Positions 1 through 12,299 of a stretch of DNA of 64,000 nt are shown here, in pieces. Location: contig CM073898.1 of assembly GCA_037176705.1 (NCBI GenBank), positions 42,633,488-42,697,487 on the forward strand, written 5' to 3'. A program made the translations under genes and the position numbers. The stretch comes from Molossus alvarezi. Lineage: Eukaryota; Chordata; Mammalia; Chiroptera; Molossidae. The stretch's first letter is position 1. Each line of letters opens with the position of its first letter. Below the pieces are notes generated by a model. The model ran no database searches. It saw only the letters and a list, made by a program, of their open reading frames with translations, and was not told where the DNA came from.

Positions 1-20
1 ACTGAGTGGATAAACCTGGT

Positions 21-250
21 AGTAATAATAATGAGAATATATTGAGCACTATGTGCCAAGCACTGTACATTTATTACCTTTCACAACAACCCAATAGAAG
101 ATAGGTGCTCTGCTGTGCCTTTTTACAGAAGGAAAAACTGAGGAACAGAGAGGTTAAGTAATATGCCCAAGGGCACCCAGTACATAAGGTGTGGTGCTCA
201 TAAGGGACATAATTCCAGGTGCACGGGCCAGAGCCCACACACTTAGCCAT
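21..250 (-). mobile_element. MIR SINE, antisense
   Basis: Reads as the reverse complement of the mammalian MIR consensus: a phrase like attgagcactatgtgccaag near 51-70, then a 'cctttttacagaaggaaaaactgagg' type segment, then gaggttaagtaatatgccca near 151-170. This tRNA-derived SINE is ancient in mammals and inactive. Boundaries are blurred by divergence. Confidence 0.85.
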
Positions 251-1335
251 CCTGCTAGCTGACTCTTGCTGAGCTTCGTGTAGTTGAGATAAACACATCC
301 GGCACACTTCAGTCCCTTCCTCCTTCCGCTTCCTTCTCCTACTGTCTCTCTGCAAATGAGCCCTTGTTTAATGAATATATTTTTAATGTGAGAGGAGAAT
401 AAAGCATATCAGCTCCATGATTTCTTCATACACACTCTTTCACTACCTGTCACATCATTACAATGTAGTCAAAGCATCCTCAGCAGCAGAGATAATTTAA
501 AAAAAAAAAAAAAAAAAGGTAACAAGTTTGGGCAGAATAAATGGTTATCAGAGAAAAGAACTCATCATATGGGTCTCCGCCAGTCCTGTAAGGGCCGAAC
601 TCAAGCCTGGGCCTCTGGGGAGAAGATGCCTCTTCTCCTTGCAAGTGTCCCCTCACCACTCCCGGCTCCTCCCGCTTCCTTGTACCAAGTCATATCCCCG
701 TAAGACACACACAGATTTGGACTGCAGAGCTGGGTGAGGGGTGTGGCAGCTCAGAGCACTCACTAGAAGTGTTATCAGAAGGCAAAATCCCCAGAGTTTT
801 CACACCAGCTGTGCCCAGCCACCAGGTTTCAGAGAAGGGCTGGGCACTTGAGATAAGAGTCCATGGGCCATCCCTGGCTCTGGAGGCCTCCAGTGCTTGT
901 GTTGAATGGACAAGCCTCATGCAGTTCCCACCTATGTGTGCCACACGCCTGTCCGGTGTATGTGACCATTTTAGCAAACTGGATGATTTCTGTCCCCCCC
1001 CCCCCGAAATGTATTCCATAAAGAGTTTTCACTCATAAAAGTTAAATACAAATAAATATTGTGTTGTTCTACAGCACTTTATTCACCTGCCAGTTAATGG
1101 AGTTTCTTTCCATATCTCGCTTTTTTTTTTTTTTAATCTGTGTGGCAACAAATAATCATGTCTGCTGTTGGCTATGACTACTTAGCTGAACACCACAGGG
1201 TGAGCTCAGCCACGGGCTGACACAGCACATCCCACTTGCTAGTGCTTATTGTTGTTTTTAGTGACTTGAGGCTGAGCTGCTTCCACTCTACAATATCCTT
1301 CAGCGATCCTGACCTTGAAAGACCAAGGGAAAGAG
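251..1335. other. Unique noncoding DNA
   Basis: No repeat family or gene recognised. It contains an A run at 499-517 and a C run at about 994-1005. Open frames on both strands here are under 110 codons, overlap each other and show no known protein motif. Confidence 0.55.
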
Positions 1336-1573
1336 ATCACACTTGAGTCACAATCCACCCAGGCATGAATACCAGCCTCACCAGTCCCAGCTGCGTGACC
1401 CTGGGCACGTCCCATAATCTCCCTGAGGTTCAATTCACTGGAGTAGGCGTTTCTAGAATGAGGATCTAAATCTACACAGAGCTGGCATAAGACTGAATAT
1501 GGAAAAGTCTTTCCATAATATTTGGTAGAGAATAAGCACTCAGGTAACAGACACTATCATTATGATGATGGTT
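1336..1573 (+). mobile_element. MIR SINE, sense
   Basis: The core phrase agctgcgtgaccctgggcac near 1389-1408, followed by cccataatctccctgaggtt, matches the MIR core (gtgaccttgggcaagt...cctcagttt). The flanks are diverged, so the ends are approximate. Confidence 0.75.
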
Positions 1574-2029
1574 AATACTTACCATAAAGCAAGCTCATAT
1601 GACCATATGCTGTTCTGCTGCCCAACGCCTGCTTGTTGCCTTGTTTTAATGTCCTTTAGCATATAGAGGGTGAGCTGATACAGAGTGCTTTTCCTTACAT
1701 CATTGAAGTCAAGATCATCACAGTTTGGCTTTAAAGGATGGTTTGAAAGGAAAAAGATCAGAGTATGTGCTACCCCCAAGTCCAACAACAAAACCCATGT
1801 AGTTTGACTCCCTTCTCCAGGCTTAATTAGGCTACATTAAAGGAGTATTTCCCAGCCACTCCACTGTGGGAATAAATTCCATTAGTGACCCTGCTAAAGC
1901 AAGATGTCCTTGGGAATACTTCCTCCTGACATAACCCCTTGTCCTGTATCCGACACGAGTCCCCGTGAGACACTGCTCCTGAAGCCGCAGCATCCCTCCG
2001 GCCGATGGGAGGGATCTGACCTATGGCAC
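1574..2029. other. Unique noncoding DNA
   Basis: No repeat or gene recognised. A short inverted repeat (atccctcc against gggagggat) lies near 1991-2012. A 70-codon minus-strand frame at 1579-1791 resembles no family I know. Confidence 0.5.
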
Positions 2030-2560
2030 AGCATACATTGGAACTAGGCTTTTATTTCATGTGTTTCCATAATCTATTTAGCCTTTTCCCATTTAAATAG
2101 AAGGAAGAAGATAAATAATACTAATGCCCAAGGTAAATATTTTGCTTTTGTAAAACTATGAATCCTGTGAAACAAAAGAAAAATAGAAAATATTGGCACG
2201 AGTTATTTTTATCTTCCAGTTCAACTTCTTTTGTTCAAGTGCAGACACAGAACATGGAACACTTTTCTGTTTTGTGGGTGGTAGATTTTTTTTTCTCTTT
2301 GCCAGTGCCCAAATTGTCTCCAAGTTCTTAGATCCATTAGCCTAATTAATATTAAGAACATATGCATATGCAAATAAGGCCTTCTTTGCCATATATTTCA
2401 CTTTATGAGACAGGTTGAAGGGTGGTTGGGTGAGTCAATCAAATGTCATAAATTGGCTATGCGTAAGATCTCATTAATATTAATTGGGGCGTGGGCATTG
2501 TGCAGTAGTCCATGCCTCCATTAGAGATGGGCCCCTTGCTTTAATTGTCCCAAAGATTTT
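2030..2560. promoter_or_regulatory. Candidate conserved noncoding element
   Basis: AT-rich, repeat-free sequence with clustered developmental transcription-factor type motifs. An exact POU octamer (atgcaaat) is at 2368-2375 and immediately overlaps an atgcat palindrome. TAAT-core sites lie at about 2343-2355 and again near 2470-2486. The lack of any recognisable old repeat and the motif density suggest an enhancer-type element. Conservation could not be tested. Confidence 0.3.
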
Positions 2561-4994
2561 CAAAACCTAAGCCTCTGACCTGATTTAAATATATAATCTC
2601 CCTTCCCCCACCCCAGGTAGTCTACTGAGCAGCATTAGAAAGGTATTAAAAAAAATACAGAGCAGACCTTTTCTAAGACAGATGGCACACAATGAGGTAG
2701 AAAAAGTATCTTGAGATCCAACCTGCAAGAACAAAAAAAATTGCTTGCATTGTTGTTTTCATTATCTTGCTTCTGTCATTTCATGAGCTTTGTATCTTGC
2801 AAGGAAAGAAAGAAGGGAGAAAAACTGTGAAATTAATCTTTTGTGCATGGCCTGATAAAGAAGAGACATGCTCAGACAAAAGATAGACTGAGAGAAGGTA
2901 CGGTGATTGATGACTAAAGTAAAGGTGTCAGAAGAGTATTATGTAAATTACTGGAGGCACACACCATTTCAGAGAGAATGAGAGGGAGAGCAGGCAGGGG
3001 GGGCGCGGGAGAGGGAGAAGGCGAGAGAGGGAGTGAGGACCGAGAGTGAAAAAGGACTGCGGAGTCCATGTCACCAAAGAACGGGTCCCCAAACACCCAT
3101 TTCTTGCCATCTTTCATCTCCTCCGACAAGCTCACCTCACACTCTCTTGGTTGCCAGATGTAACAAAGGGGGTGGGAGTGGGGTGGGGATGGAACTGTCA
3201 ACATTAGCATGATTCTAGTCAAGGAAAGGTTTAGGGGAAGCAGTGTCTGAAGTGAAATCAGCAAGGAGGGAAGTTTCAGTTAAAGGGAAAAAGGAGGCGG
3301 CTGGGACCGGACGTATCTCCGTGAAGCATGTCACAGGAGGTGGGGCCAGGCAATGGGCCACTCTCATTCTTCATGTTAGAAATGGGCACTGAAAGGGCCT
3401 GTGTCCTTCCCCTGAGCCTCTAGCTGTATCTACATCTCTGTGTCGGGTGCACGACATGACCACTGTACACAGGCTTGTGGAGAGAGACGCGCAAGGCAGG
3501 GGCCCGGCTACAAAAAATCTCTGCTCCGTTTTTTGTTGTTGTTTTTTTTTTTTTTGCTCTTTGCCTACTTGTATGTACTTTCTAAGTAATGAAACGAAGA
3601 CAAGTGTTGAAAATTGCCTTCATTTTCCTGACCAGAGGAGATGCAAAGTATCAGTAGGATTACATTCAGTTATGGGAATGGGCTTTGCGGCAAGGACCCC
3701 TCCTCTCCGGCCTGCGAGGTGCACTTACGGTGTTCAAATGAGATCATGCTCAGAAGTCCAGTACGGGATCAATGTGCTTCTGAATTCTTAGGGACCAGAT
3801 CTGGGATAACGAGGTTGGCATTGAGAACTCACTGGACAGGTGGTTTATAGCCAGCTCCCTTCTGATCGGAGAAACCTCTATCCCCTTTACTGGGGCCTGT
3901 GCAGTACTTGTGGCCAAATGTCTGAAATATCACTCCTTAGAAAGGTCTAGGAAGGTGAAGTCTAATGTCTAGGTCAAGATTTCCTGCCCTCCCTCCTCAG
4001 CAGGATACAAAGGTAAGGAGAAATGAATCTCCAGTCATCAAACCCCGACCCACCACGAACTCCAAACTGCAATTAAGTAATTTAAAAATGAATGACAAAA
4101 TCTAAAGTAAATTTATTTATCGGCAAATCCCGATTTCCCTATTTTGGTTTTTGGGAAATTTTTGAAATAGCAATTGACTGAGAGAGTCAAGGAGGTCTAG
4201 GAATGGGGATAAAAAACAGGCCATGTTTACATTCCAAAAGTTGTTTCACAAGACATTCCCATCAGGGACATTAACACTCAGATATGGAAAATGTAGTCCC
4301 CACTCGCCCACCCACCCCAGGGCTGCCTCGTCCTTCTCTGACGGCCCAGGTCTTTACGGCCTGGCCATGCAGCCACAGCCAACTGGTGACGGGACACAAA
4401 CTGAGGTGGGACATCCTTTCTCTGAGGGAGCTAGTGCTGTCTTCCAGGGGATAACCAGTGCCTGTGGCCATGTCTTACAGCTCACAGGACTCACCACCGG
4501 TCAGGGCTGTATTGCTGCCCTGAGAGCAGACCTTGCTGATTCAGACTGAATCGCCCGAAGGGAGCTTGGCAGCGAGCAGTCTGAGCACGGAGGATGGAGC
4601 CAGGACACTGCCCTGGGAGGGCGAGAGATGCACGGAGGAGATGGCCGGCCGGCTGTTTTCGTCCCTGCATGACTTAACTTGGTTTTTCTTCAGAAAGCCT
4701 CTGGTCACGGAGAACAAACACTCATTCAAAGAAACTCCAGGGAGAAGTTTTATTACAGAAGGAGCTCAGAAGACCCAGGGCGAGAAGTATATTTGGGCCT
4801 CAAGAGATAATAGAACTGTGGCCTAGAGAGGCATCAAACTCCAAACTCTTATTCTTTCCACATTTATATTTCTCTCCCACTTGGGTAACATGGGAGGTGT
4901 GGACCAGGCTTCCCTCTATGTCTGTGTACCCCTGTTTCTCACTACAACCCATTTTCTTTGCTGGCTTCCCTCACAGACCATCATAATGACCGTG
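2561..4994. other. Unique noncoding DNA with a GA-rich tract
   Basis: No gene or interspersed repeat recognised. A GA-rich low-complexity tract occupies roughly 2972-3050, and a T run lies near 3541-3555. Short frames across this stretch, including the 116-codon minus-strand one at 2914-3264, are low-complexity products. Confidence 0.5.
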
Positions 4995-5000
4995 GCACTC

Positions 5001-5169
5001 ATACTGCTAATCATATTAACAATAATAGTAGCAAGCATTTGATAGCTACTAGCACTGTTCTAGGCACCTAATGTGTAATTTACTTAACACAACAAATTAC
5101 TTTTGTCATTGATTTTATTATGTATTATTCATTAACTCATCCATAGTATTTATTTATAATTTCTTTCTA
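5001..5169 (-). mobile_element. MIR SINE, antisense, 5' piece of a split copy
   Basis: Resembles antisense MIR: ataatagtagcaagcatttg, then a phrase like agcactgttctaggcaccta, then acttaacacaac. It is cut by the Ves SINE at 5170-5428, and the remainder resumes beyond it. Confidence 0.7.
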
Positions 5170-5428
5170 ATTTTTGTTGTTGTTAATCCTCACCAGAGGA
5201 TATTTTTCCATTGATTTTTAGAGAGTGAAGGAAGGGAGGGGGAGAAAGAGAGAGAGAAACATCAATGTGAGAGAGACACACTGATTGGTTGCCTCCCACA
5301 CACTCCCCCACGAGGGACGGGGATCAAACCAGCACCCTAGGTATGTGCCCTTGACTGGGAATCAAACCCGAGACCCTTTGGTGAGCAGGACGACACTCTA
5401 CCCGCTGAACAACCCGGCCAGGGCTCAC
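5170..5428 (-). mobile_element. Ves SINE (bat tRNA-derived), antisense, nested in MIR
   Basis: The plus strand reads tail to head. It starts with taatcctcaccagaggatat, then a GA-rich segment (complement of the CT stretch), gaaacatcaatgtgagagag, B-box and A-box complements, and ends in ccggccagggct at 5414-5425. The probable target-site duplication is ttataatttctttcta (5154-5169) against the diverged ttattatttcctttacta (from 5429). Belongs to the class with the cctc..gtgagga tail. Confidence 0.9.
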
Positions 5429-5560
5429 TTATTATTTCCTTTACTATTATTGTGCATTATTATCTCGAGTTTTCAACTGTGGAGCCTGGGGCAGAGAGAG
5501 GACGCGCCAAGGTTGCACAGCCAGGGAGAGTGGAGCAGGCGTGTGAGCCTTGGCGGGCCA
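5429..5560 (-). mobile_element. MIR SINE, antisense, 3' piece of a split copy
   Basis: Continues the MIR interrupted by the Ves SINE. A phrase like ctggggcagagagaggacgc is followed by caaggttgcacagccaggga, which corresponds to the antisense MIR core (gaggcacagagaggttaagt...aggtcacacagct). The age order, MIR first and Ves later, agrees with the known ages of the families. Confidence 0.7.
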
Positions 5561-6174
5561 GCTCCGGTAGCTGTGTTCCCAGCAGCAAGTCAGACGGCCC
5601 AGAGGCCTCTGCAGCGGTTCCTGTGACCTTCCAGATCTCGCTAAGGGGAACCACTGTGTCCCAATCGCAAATTTCCAAGAGGGAATAAAAGGGTCAGCTT
5701 GAGATCTGCCCGCATCTTAGATGCCCTTAGCCACAGTCAGGGACAGCAGGTCAGATGGTATATAATGTGGCAGGGCTGCTGCTCAGAAGGAAAGAGCGTG
5801 CGTGTGAGTCCTGAGAGGAAAACATTCATGCAAACATTTTCATAGGAAAAAAATCTTTCAAAACAGGACTCCCTCATCGCACAAGGGCTCAATGAGGAAC
5901 TTGGGTAGCAACAGGATAGGGGCGCCACATGCTTGGGCAAGGATTATACATAGGTTTTTTATAGGAAAATCCTATTTGAATCTTTTGCACCCCAGCTCCA
6001 AATGCCATCTGCAAATGGCACTTCAGGTCAATGAAAGAATAAAAGCTAGCAGTAAGTGGAACAGAGGAGTAGAGGGACAGAGAAGATGTTGGAGTGAATG
6101 GGAACCGTCTTGCTCCCACCCTCAGTCACTCACCCAGGGCAGAGTCCTTTGGGGCCATGGGGAGGTGGACCAGC
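5561..6174. other. Unique noncoding DNA
   Basis: No gene, RNA or repeat recognised. Open frames on both strands are about 110 codons or less. Confidence 0.5.
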
Positions 6175-6345
6175 TCAGGCCTGGAAGCCAGGAGGTCTTG
6201 GTCTACCACTGACCCCACCACTGCTACTTAGCTGCTAATTCTGAGCAAGTCACCACACAGTCTGGCTTCAGTGCCCACCACTGTGAAGTTGGGGTGTGAG
6301 ATCATATTTCATCTCCCTCTCAGCTCTAAACAGCTAAGACCCCAC
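6175..6345 (+). mobile_element. MIR SINE, sense (diverged)
   Basis: A phrase like ggaagccaggaggtcttggt is followed by acttagctgctaattctgag and caagtcaccacacagtctgg. This follows the MIR order of exon-like head, core (tgggcaagt) and cctcagtttcc. Divergence is high. Confidence 0.6.
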
Positions 6346-7084
6346 ACTTGCTTCCCACAGCGACTCCCCTCAGGGACCACCGGTTTCCAGCAGACACATT
6401 GACATGCTGACTTCCCAAGGCCCTGTCTGCCTCCTCTCTGACCCATGGGTTCTCTGGGGGAAACAAAGCAATGACTATCGACACAGTGGAAACAGCTTTC
6501 TCAGGAAGCCATAAACAGCTGGAAAAGACCGGCCTCCTTCTCCTGGCTGAGTGTTTTCAGACACACTGGGCGTGGTGAGTGGCGTCCCAGGCAGGCCTCC
6601 GTGGTGGCCCCTCGCTCTGTGTTCCAGCAGCCCGTCCAGCCTGAGCCCCGAAGTCTTCTTGAGAAAGTTTTTTCCTTCTGTACGTCTGACCTTATGATTC
6701 ATCTGGCTCCTGTTTTAAAACCAATTATTACGTATTGTCTTTTGAATTTCACCCCTGACACCACTTTGCCCTGACTTAATTCTGTGACTGGCTTTTATTC
6801 AAAACTTCCATTTTTGAGGAAGGCGTAAGAGCTGCAAGCGGCCTTCTCCTAGCAGCCCGAGTGGAACGGCGGCTCTGGCGATGAAAACGGGGGCCCTGGC
6901 GTGTGATGCCCACCGCTAAGCAAAATGCGCACTCATTCCAAGTGACACGGATAAAAGGAAAACCCAAGCAAAGGCCTAAAGGATGACAAAGAAGGGGATC
7001 TGGGTGGCGACTTCCACACGTTAAGCTGAATCCTGGCCCTGAGTTCCGGACCAGTGCCAAGTGCCCATCGGATTTTTCTGAATG
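6346..7084. other. Unique noncoding DNA with a small CpG-containing patch
   Basis: No gene or repeat recognised. About 6825-6925 is modestly GC-rich with several CpGs, much weaker than the island at 41.8-42.4 kb. Confidence 0.5.
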
Positions 7085-7640
7085 GCAGCCCCGCCTACAC
7101 CACTGTCCCTTCCTGAATCGTGCCTTCCTATTCCCTCTGGATGTTCACTGATGTTCACGCCCAGGACTCAACTACCCCTCACATCTGCTGAAAGCTGTCC
7201 CAGAAATGCCTCCCAGGCCCCTTCTGCTCCGCACACTCCCAACCAAGCTGATCCAGCACAGATTTGCTCTTTCCTCCCGCAGTCTGTTGGAAGCCACGGC
7301 TCCCCAAGTGGTTTTCTTTGCTCCAGTTTTCCCTGCCTCTAGTTCATTCTTCACCATGCACCCGCGTTTTCCTAAAATGAAGGTTGTGCCACTGGCCGGC
7401 TTCCCAACTTCCGATGGTTCCCCAGCCTGTGTAGAACAAAATCGAACTTTTTGGAGAAGCACACTCGTTCCTCCACGATTGGACCCTGACCCATTGCTTC
7501 AGCCCCTTTCTTTTATCCACTATACCTTCTCACACTGAAGATGAAGGGGTCACCCCAGCCTCCATCAAATCCTGTCTAAATCAGACCCGTACTCCAGGCT
7601 TCAACATTCCCTCCTCGGAAAAACAGCCCCTGCTTGCTCT
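7085..7640 (+). mobile_element. L2 LINE 3' region, sense (diverged)
   Basis: The text has the C/T-rich order of the L2 3' region: a phrase like cacactcccaaccaagctga, then gttccccagcctgtgtagaa and caaaatcg (L2: ggctccccattgcctacagaataaagtcc), then ttggaccctgacccattgct. A 3'-end-like piece reappears at about 8040-8160, beyond the hAT insertion. L2 is extinct in placental mammals. Confidence 0.5.
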
Positions 7641-7683
7641 CCAAGTGCCATTCATTGCTCACCCGCTCGGAGGTCCCCTAGGA

Positions 7684-7832
7684 AAGTGCTTCTCAAAGTT
7701 GGGGAGCTCTTAAAAATGCTGACTTCATGGTCTAATTAAACCCAAATCCCTAGGAATGGGGCCCTGGGGAGTCAGCACATTTAGGAGCCCCCAGGTTATT
7801 TCCATATTGCCCAACGGTGAGAAGCCCTGCTC
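7684..7832 (+). mobile_element. Nonautonomous hAT-type DNA transposon
   Basis: Begins agtgcttctcaaagttgggg and ends gtgagaagccctgctc. The middle has aaaaatgctgacttcatggt, aggaatggggccctggggag and gagcccccaggttattt. This is the layout of the small mammalian hAT-Charlie elements whose terminal repeats read cagtg(c/g)ttctcaaa. The exact subfamily is not resolved. Confidence 0.7.
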
Positions 7833-8160
7833 AAGTATTTGGTTTGTGTCCCTTCTTCTATTTTTTACATTTATTAGTGCTTATTTATTGAACAAATATG
7901 CCCAGTGCAACAAGTGTGCTTTATGTGGGAATACTATAATGAGTCAGGCCTAATCTAAAAAATAATGACATGGAATATGTAGTATATCTTTTATCTTGTT
8001 TTATCATAGATTGCAAAACTACATTATAATAAAATGTGAGAGCTTATAGTCCAGCCATTTGTGCACGTCTTTCTACTGTTACTCCTTAAGAATGGCTTTT
8101 TCTTTTTTATCTTTATGCCTTTTAGCACCTAACACAGTGACTCATATTCAATAAACAGAC
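7833..8160 (+). mobile_element. Probable L2 3' end beyond the hAT insertion
   Basis: The clearest part is 8120-8160: tttagcacctaacacagtga followed by ctcatattcaataaac, which matches the L2 terminal phrase agcacctagcacagtgcctggcacatagtaggcgctcaataaa in diverged form. The part from 7833 to about 8040 is AT-rich and not clearly assignable. Confidence 0.45.
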
Positions 8161-9855
8161 GGTGATCCAATTAATCAATATATTTATTAACGTGTTAACT
8201 GTTGCATGAAAGTGATGGAACGACATCTGGCCTGACAGACGTAGGAAGCTGTCCTTGCGCTGCTGACCCTGACACAATGCCTCATGCCCTCGAGTGAGGG
8301 ACAAGGATTGGCGACCCCAACCCTGGCCTGTGCCCATGGCCAGGCAGGGAAAGCCCACTCACCACCACTGAACCAACCCACAGACCCCAGATGACCCCGC
8401 CGACTTCTGACAAAGGTTTGGACATCCGCGTGCCTCTTGTTACTCTTTAAGGAAGTACAAACAGTTTACCAAGTTAAGTGGTTTCCAGTTTCCAAACATT
8501 AGCTCAGCTCCCCAGCTCCAAGGGGAAGGGAGGAAGGGGTGTCTTTCACTTGCAGCCAAGCAGAGGGAGGCCCAGAGCACCGGGTTCTGTGGGAGGTCAG
8601 GGTATCTGCTGGGCCCCAGCCTTGGCTGTGTGCCTGGGAGAGAAAGTGATAAATATTTGGAACCCTCCAGAGTTTTATCTCGTGCCTGAACAGATAAATA
8701 GAACTAGCACACTGCACACTCTACAACAACGAGAGTTTCAACTTTCAGAGAATCGACATCCCTCTGAAGAAATTCAGAGACATGAATCACTTTTTTTTTT
8801 CATGTTAAGTTTCCTGATTTAAAGCCATTTCCCCTTTAAGAGATTGGAGGACCCACAAACATTTTCCAAACGTCACAGTCACATATGGCAACATGACTGT
8901 CATATTTCTTAAAAAGGTAAATATTTGAAACGGTCACCCAAGTCTCGGGGAGGTGAGAAATTAATACAAATCACAATTGTGAAGTGCCTAAATTTCACAT
9001 CCTTTATCTTCCCTTTTCCTCTGTTGTAAGTAAACCTTTGAAAGGGAAACATTGTTTTCATTTGGTTAGATGTGTCCGCTTTTTCTTTTATATCACTGAA
9101 ACTTCCGACCAGAAGATAAAATACGAAAAATCAACCTTATAGCTGAACCTATTGATTCTCCCTTCCTTTCCATTTTCCCCTTAAAATGCTTCAGACGAAT
9201 AATATTCCACTTCTGAGAAAAGAGAAAATTGATATCCTGGGCAAGTCATAATGCAAATGAACATTAAAGCATCCACCTTTTGTAAGTGATTAGTTTAAGA
9301 GGGAGAGGGGTTGGATACTCAGTGAAATCTGGACACACAAGGTGAGTTCTCTCTGCTGAGGCCACCTGGGGCCCACTCAGCTGCAGCCTGGGAACCTGGA
9401 GACCCTCTGCTTTTTGCCCAGGCCCTTACCTATCGCCCTGGAGACAGGGCTTGTGTCAAAGCCCTGTCCCTCCCACGCATTCCACCAAACTGTTTGGGAG
9501 CTTCCGTCCCCCAGAGTGAGGCTCTTCATTGATACATTCATCTCATGAGTGTATCAGTGATTTAATATGAGAAATGAGCATTTTAACAGGAGCCTTCTGC
9601 AAATGCCTTTACCCAAAAAAGAACTGTAATACTGACAAGATGCCAAGCCATGGAGATGTTCGGGGGTAACACACTCTCCTGGTGTCCTCCAGATCACCTC
9701 AGAAAGCTGGCTGCCTACTTCATACACCCGATTTGAAAAACTGAAAGTCTCTTTACGCAGACTCTCTCAAAGAAAGTTGTCACTTTCGGCTGCACAAACC
9801 AAAACTCTTCTAAAATCAGGTGCTTGGGGCGGGGGAAGGGGAATAAAGTACTTTT
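8161..9855. other. Unique noncoding DNA; possible conserved block 8880-9310
   Basis: No gene or repeat recognised. The part 8880-9310 is AT-rich and non-repetitive, with an exact octamer (atgcaaat) at 9251-9258. An imperfect 14-bp-stem inverted repeat lies at 9528-9560 (cattgatacattca against tgagtgtatcagtg). Confidence 0.45.
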
Positions 9856-10124
9856 AATAATTTAAATGGCTCTTCTCTGCACATGCCCAGAACCCAAATC
9901 CCTTTTCTAACTGAAGTGCTTATATAAAAATTTGACAGCTCTTATAATTTTAAATTGCTCTACACTGAGTATGCCTAGAACCTTGATCACTTCCAAATTC
10001 AAGGGCTTATAAAAATTTGAAGCACTCCAATAATTTTAAATTGCAATGCACAGTGTAGAGTGATTTAAAATTATTGGACTGCTTCAATTTTTTTAAAAGG
10101 TCTTCAATTTGGAAGTGAGTCAAG
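9856..10124. repeat. Compound tandem plus inverted repeat, unclassified
   Basis: Two diverged direct units of about 86-87 bp start near 9857 and 9944, each beginning ataattt(t)aaat.gctct and carrying tatgcctagaacc-type and ataaaaatttga segments. A third partial start is at 10030. A right arm at 10063-10124 is the reverse complement of 9982-10041: about 60 bp with few mismatches, including a perfect ccaataattttaaat / atttaaaattattgg pairing next to the 21-nt centre. It could be a palindromic MITE-like transposon or a local duplication-inversion. I do not recognise the family. Confidence 0.8.
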
Positions 10125-12299
10125 CAGCATTCTAATACAGTGGTTTAAGACATAGTGTGCTAATCTAAAACTTAACACCTAAAAATAATGAAAATTAAAC
10201 CACATGAGCTTTCTGTCTTTCTTTTTTTTACACAGGGAAGGGACACTCAGAACATACCTGGAAAGTTGGGCTGTGTCCGGGGGAGAAAGTTAAAGCCCGG
10301 GCCATAGAGGAGAAAAGGAGGGAGGGAGAGGAGATGCATGAGGACCTGCAGAAAGACCCTCCCATCAAAGGGGCCTGGTCCGGCCCTTGCAGGTTTAGGT
10401 GGAGATCACCGAAAACAAAGTGAGAAGAGAAGAGACGGAACTGAGCAAAGAAAACTTGAATATGACTGGGAGCGTTCTAGTCTGTAAACTTTGCCATATT
10501 TCGGAATGCAAGTTGAATAGCAGCTCCCTCTAGAAAATATTTCTTTTGTTGTTTGTTTTGCTGGTGAAGCTCTCAAATAAAATTCATATATGTGCCGATT
10601 CAGGGTTTCCTCTAATGATTTGATAGATATGGTGTTCAAGGACCTGGCTAGTAATCCAAATATCCCATTCATAGCCACTTACAAGCAAAGAGCATGTTTT
10701 TGTATGTCTTTCCCACGGAGATTTGTGCTGTTTTTTAACTCAGAATAGATGCTTAGGTCAGGTTTCTTTGTTTCTAAAGCATCAAGGTCCTTTTCCTCTA
10801 ATCTTCTTGCCTATTTTCTCATTTTCCTTCTGCCATTCTTTCCCTCCATCACTACCTCTTTCTTGAACTACTGAAAACTTCACAAATTTTAAGATCATAG
10901 TGACTTTTACTCAATGGTCCTTTCTATCTAACCCACAGGGCAAAGCTGCAGGTCATGGAAAACAATCACAGAAACAAGGTAAAGACTCTGAACAGTCTCC
11001 TTGATGAACAGCTTGTGTCTGAAGGGCTCCCTCACCGTTTACCACAAAGCAACCTGTGCTCTCAAACACCGTCTAAATGCACGTTAGTCCATTTCCTTGT
11101 TGTGAGCCGTTTTGCTCTACTGGCTAGATAATGTGTATCTTAAAATACTGTGTAAATACCTATTTAAATGATAGCTTATAATATTTCCCAGAGGCCCATT
11201 GCCATCGGGGTTCAACAGAAGACGTTCACAGAAGCTGAATTTCGGCACCCTCCTCACCAGAAGAAACGTGTGGTATCGTCTCCTGAATGGAAAAAAAGAA
11301 AAAGAAAAAAAGAGAACACAACGTAGTTGAGAAAAGGCCGGAGAAGCACATTAAAACAAAACTGTTATTCATCCAGAGACATGAAATTCCTAGGATGAGG
11401 ACAGAGGGAATGCAGATCTGGGCAAAATGGAACAGCAGAAAACATTTTCATGAAATAAAATTGGGAAGGAATTTGGAGAGGGGGAGTAGGAAACTGAAAG
11501 CACATAGAAAAGCCTACACACTTTTTGTCTAAGCTGAGTCAGGTTCCCCTGTGCCCTAGTTACAGGGTTGCCTCATACGCAAACAACACCCGGCCTAGGA
11601 CAGCTTAACACATGACGAGCGCATTGGTTCTACCGGCTTCGGCGTGAGTCTACATATGACTTACAGGAAATAAACCTGGACCCGAAGTTAAATTGTGAAT
11701 TGTTGTAATTTCCAAATTTAGATGATAACCTACAATAAAGGTTTAACCTACAATAACAGTTCTTGCAATAATGAATGAACTGATAAAAGCCTATTGGCAG
11801 CAAAAGATATCAAGCAGTAAAATTTCACAACAGCCCAGATTAAAACTAACTGTTGAAGTCGTGGGGAGTCAGGAGCCTTTAAAATAGTCTAGAGGCTGGT
11901 CCGGAGTGAAAAGAAGGAAATAAATACGGAGGGAAAAGAGGCTTCAAATTAAAATTTTATTAATCTATGTATGTGAACATAACATACAGCCTGATCCAGA
12001 ATCTAGACCTTGACTAGTATTCTAAGTAGATCATTTGGAAAGGAAAATTTGGGGGTGAGTTCGCAAAGGCAGGGTAACCTTAACAAACCATGTCAAGTTC
12101 TTAAGACTAGGTATTCACCAATGAGATGTAAGAATAAATCTAGTCCCCAGGTTGTGAAACATACCAGGGGATGATTAAGAATACTTGGCTGAGGAGCAAA
12201 CAGATTTTTAGGTCACGTGTCTGTAGAGATGTCACCATTTAATAAAATGACAAAATCTATCTATCACATAGGCATGAACACAGAACAATATAAAGAGGT
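10125..12299. other. Unique noncoding DNA
   Basis: No gene or interspersed repeat recognised. Purine-rich patches lie near 10310-10340 and 11287-11325. An 81-codon frame at 11287-11532 starts in the A/G-rich patch and shows no family motif. Confidence 0.5.
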
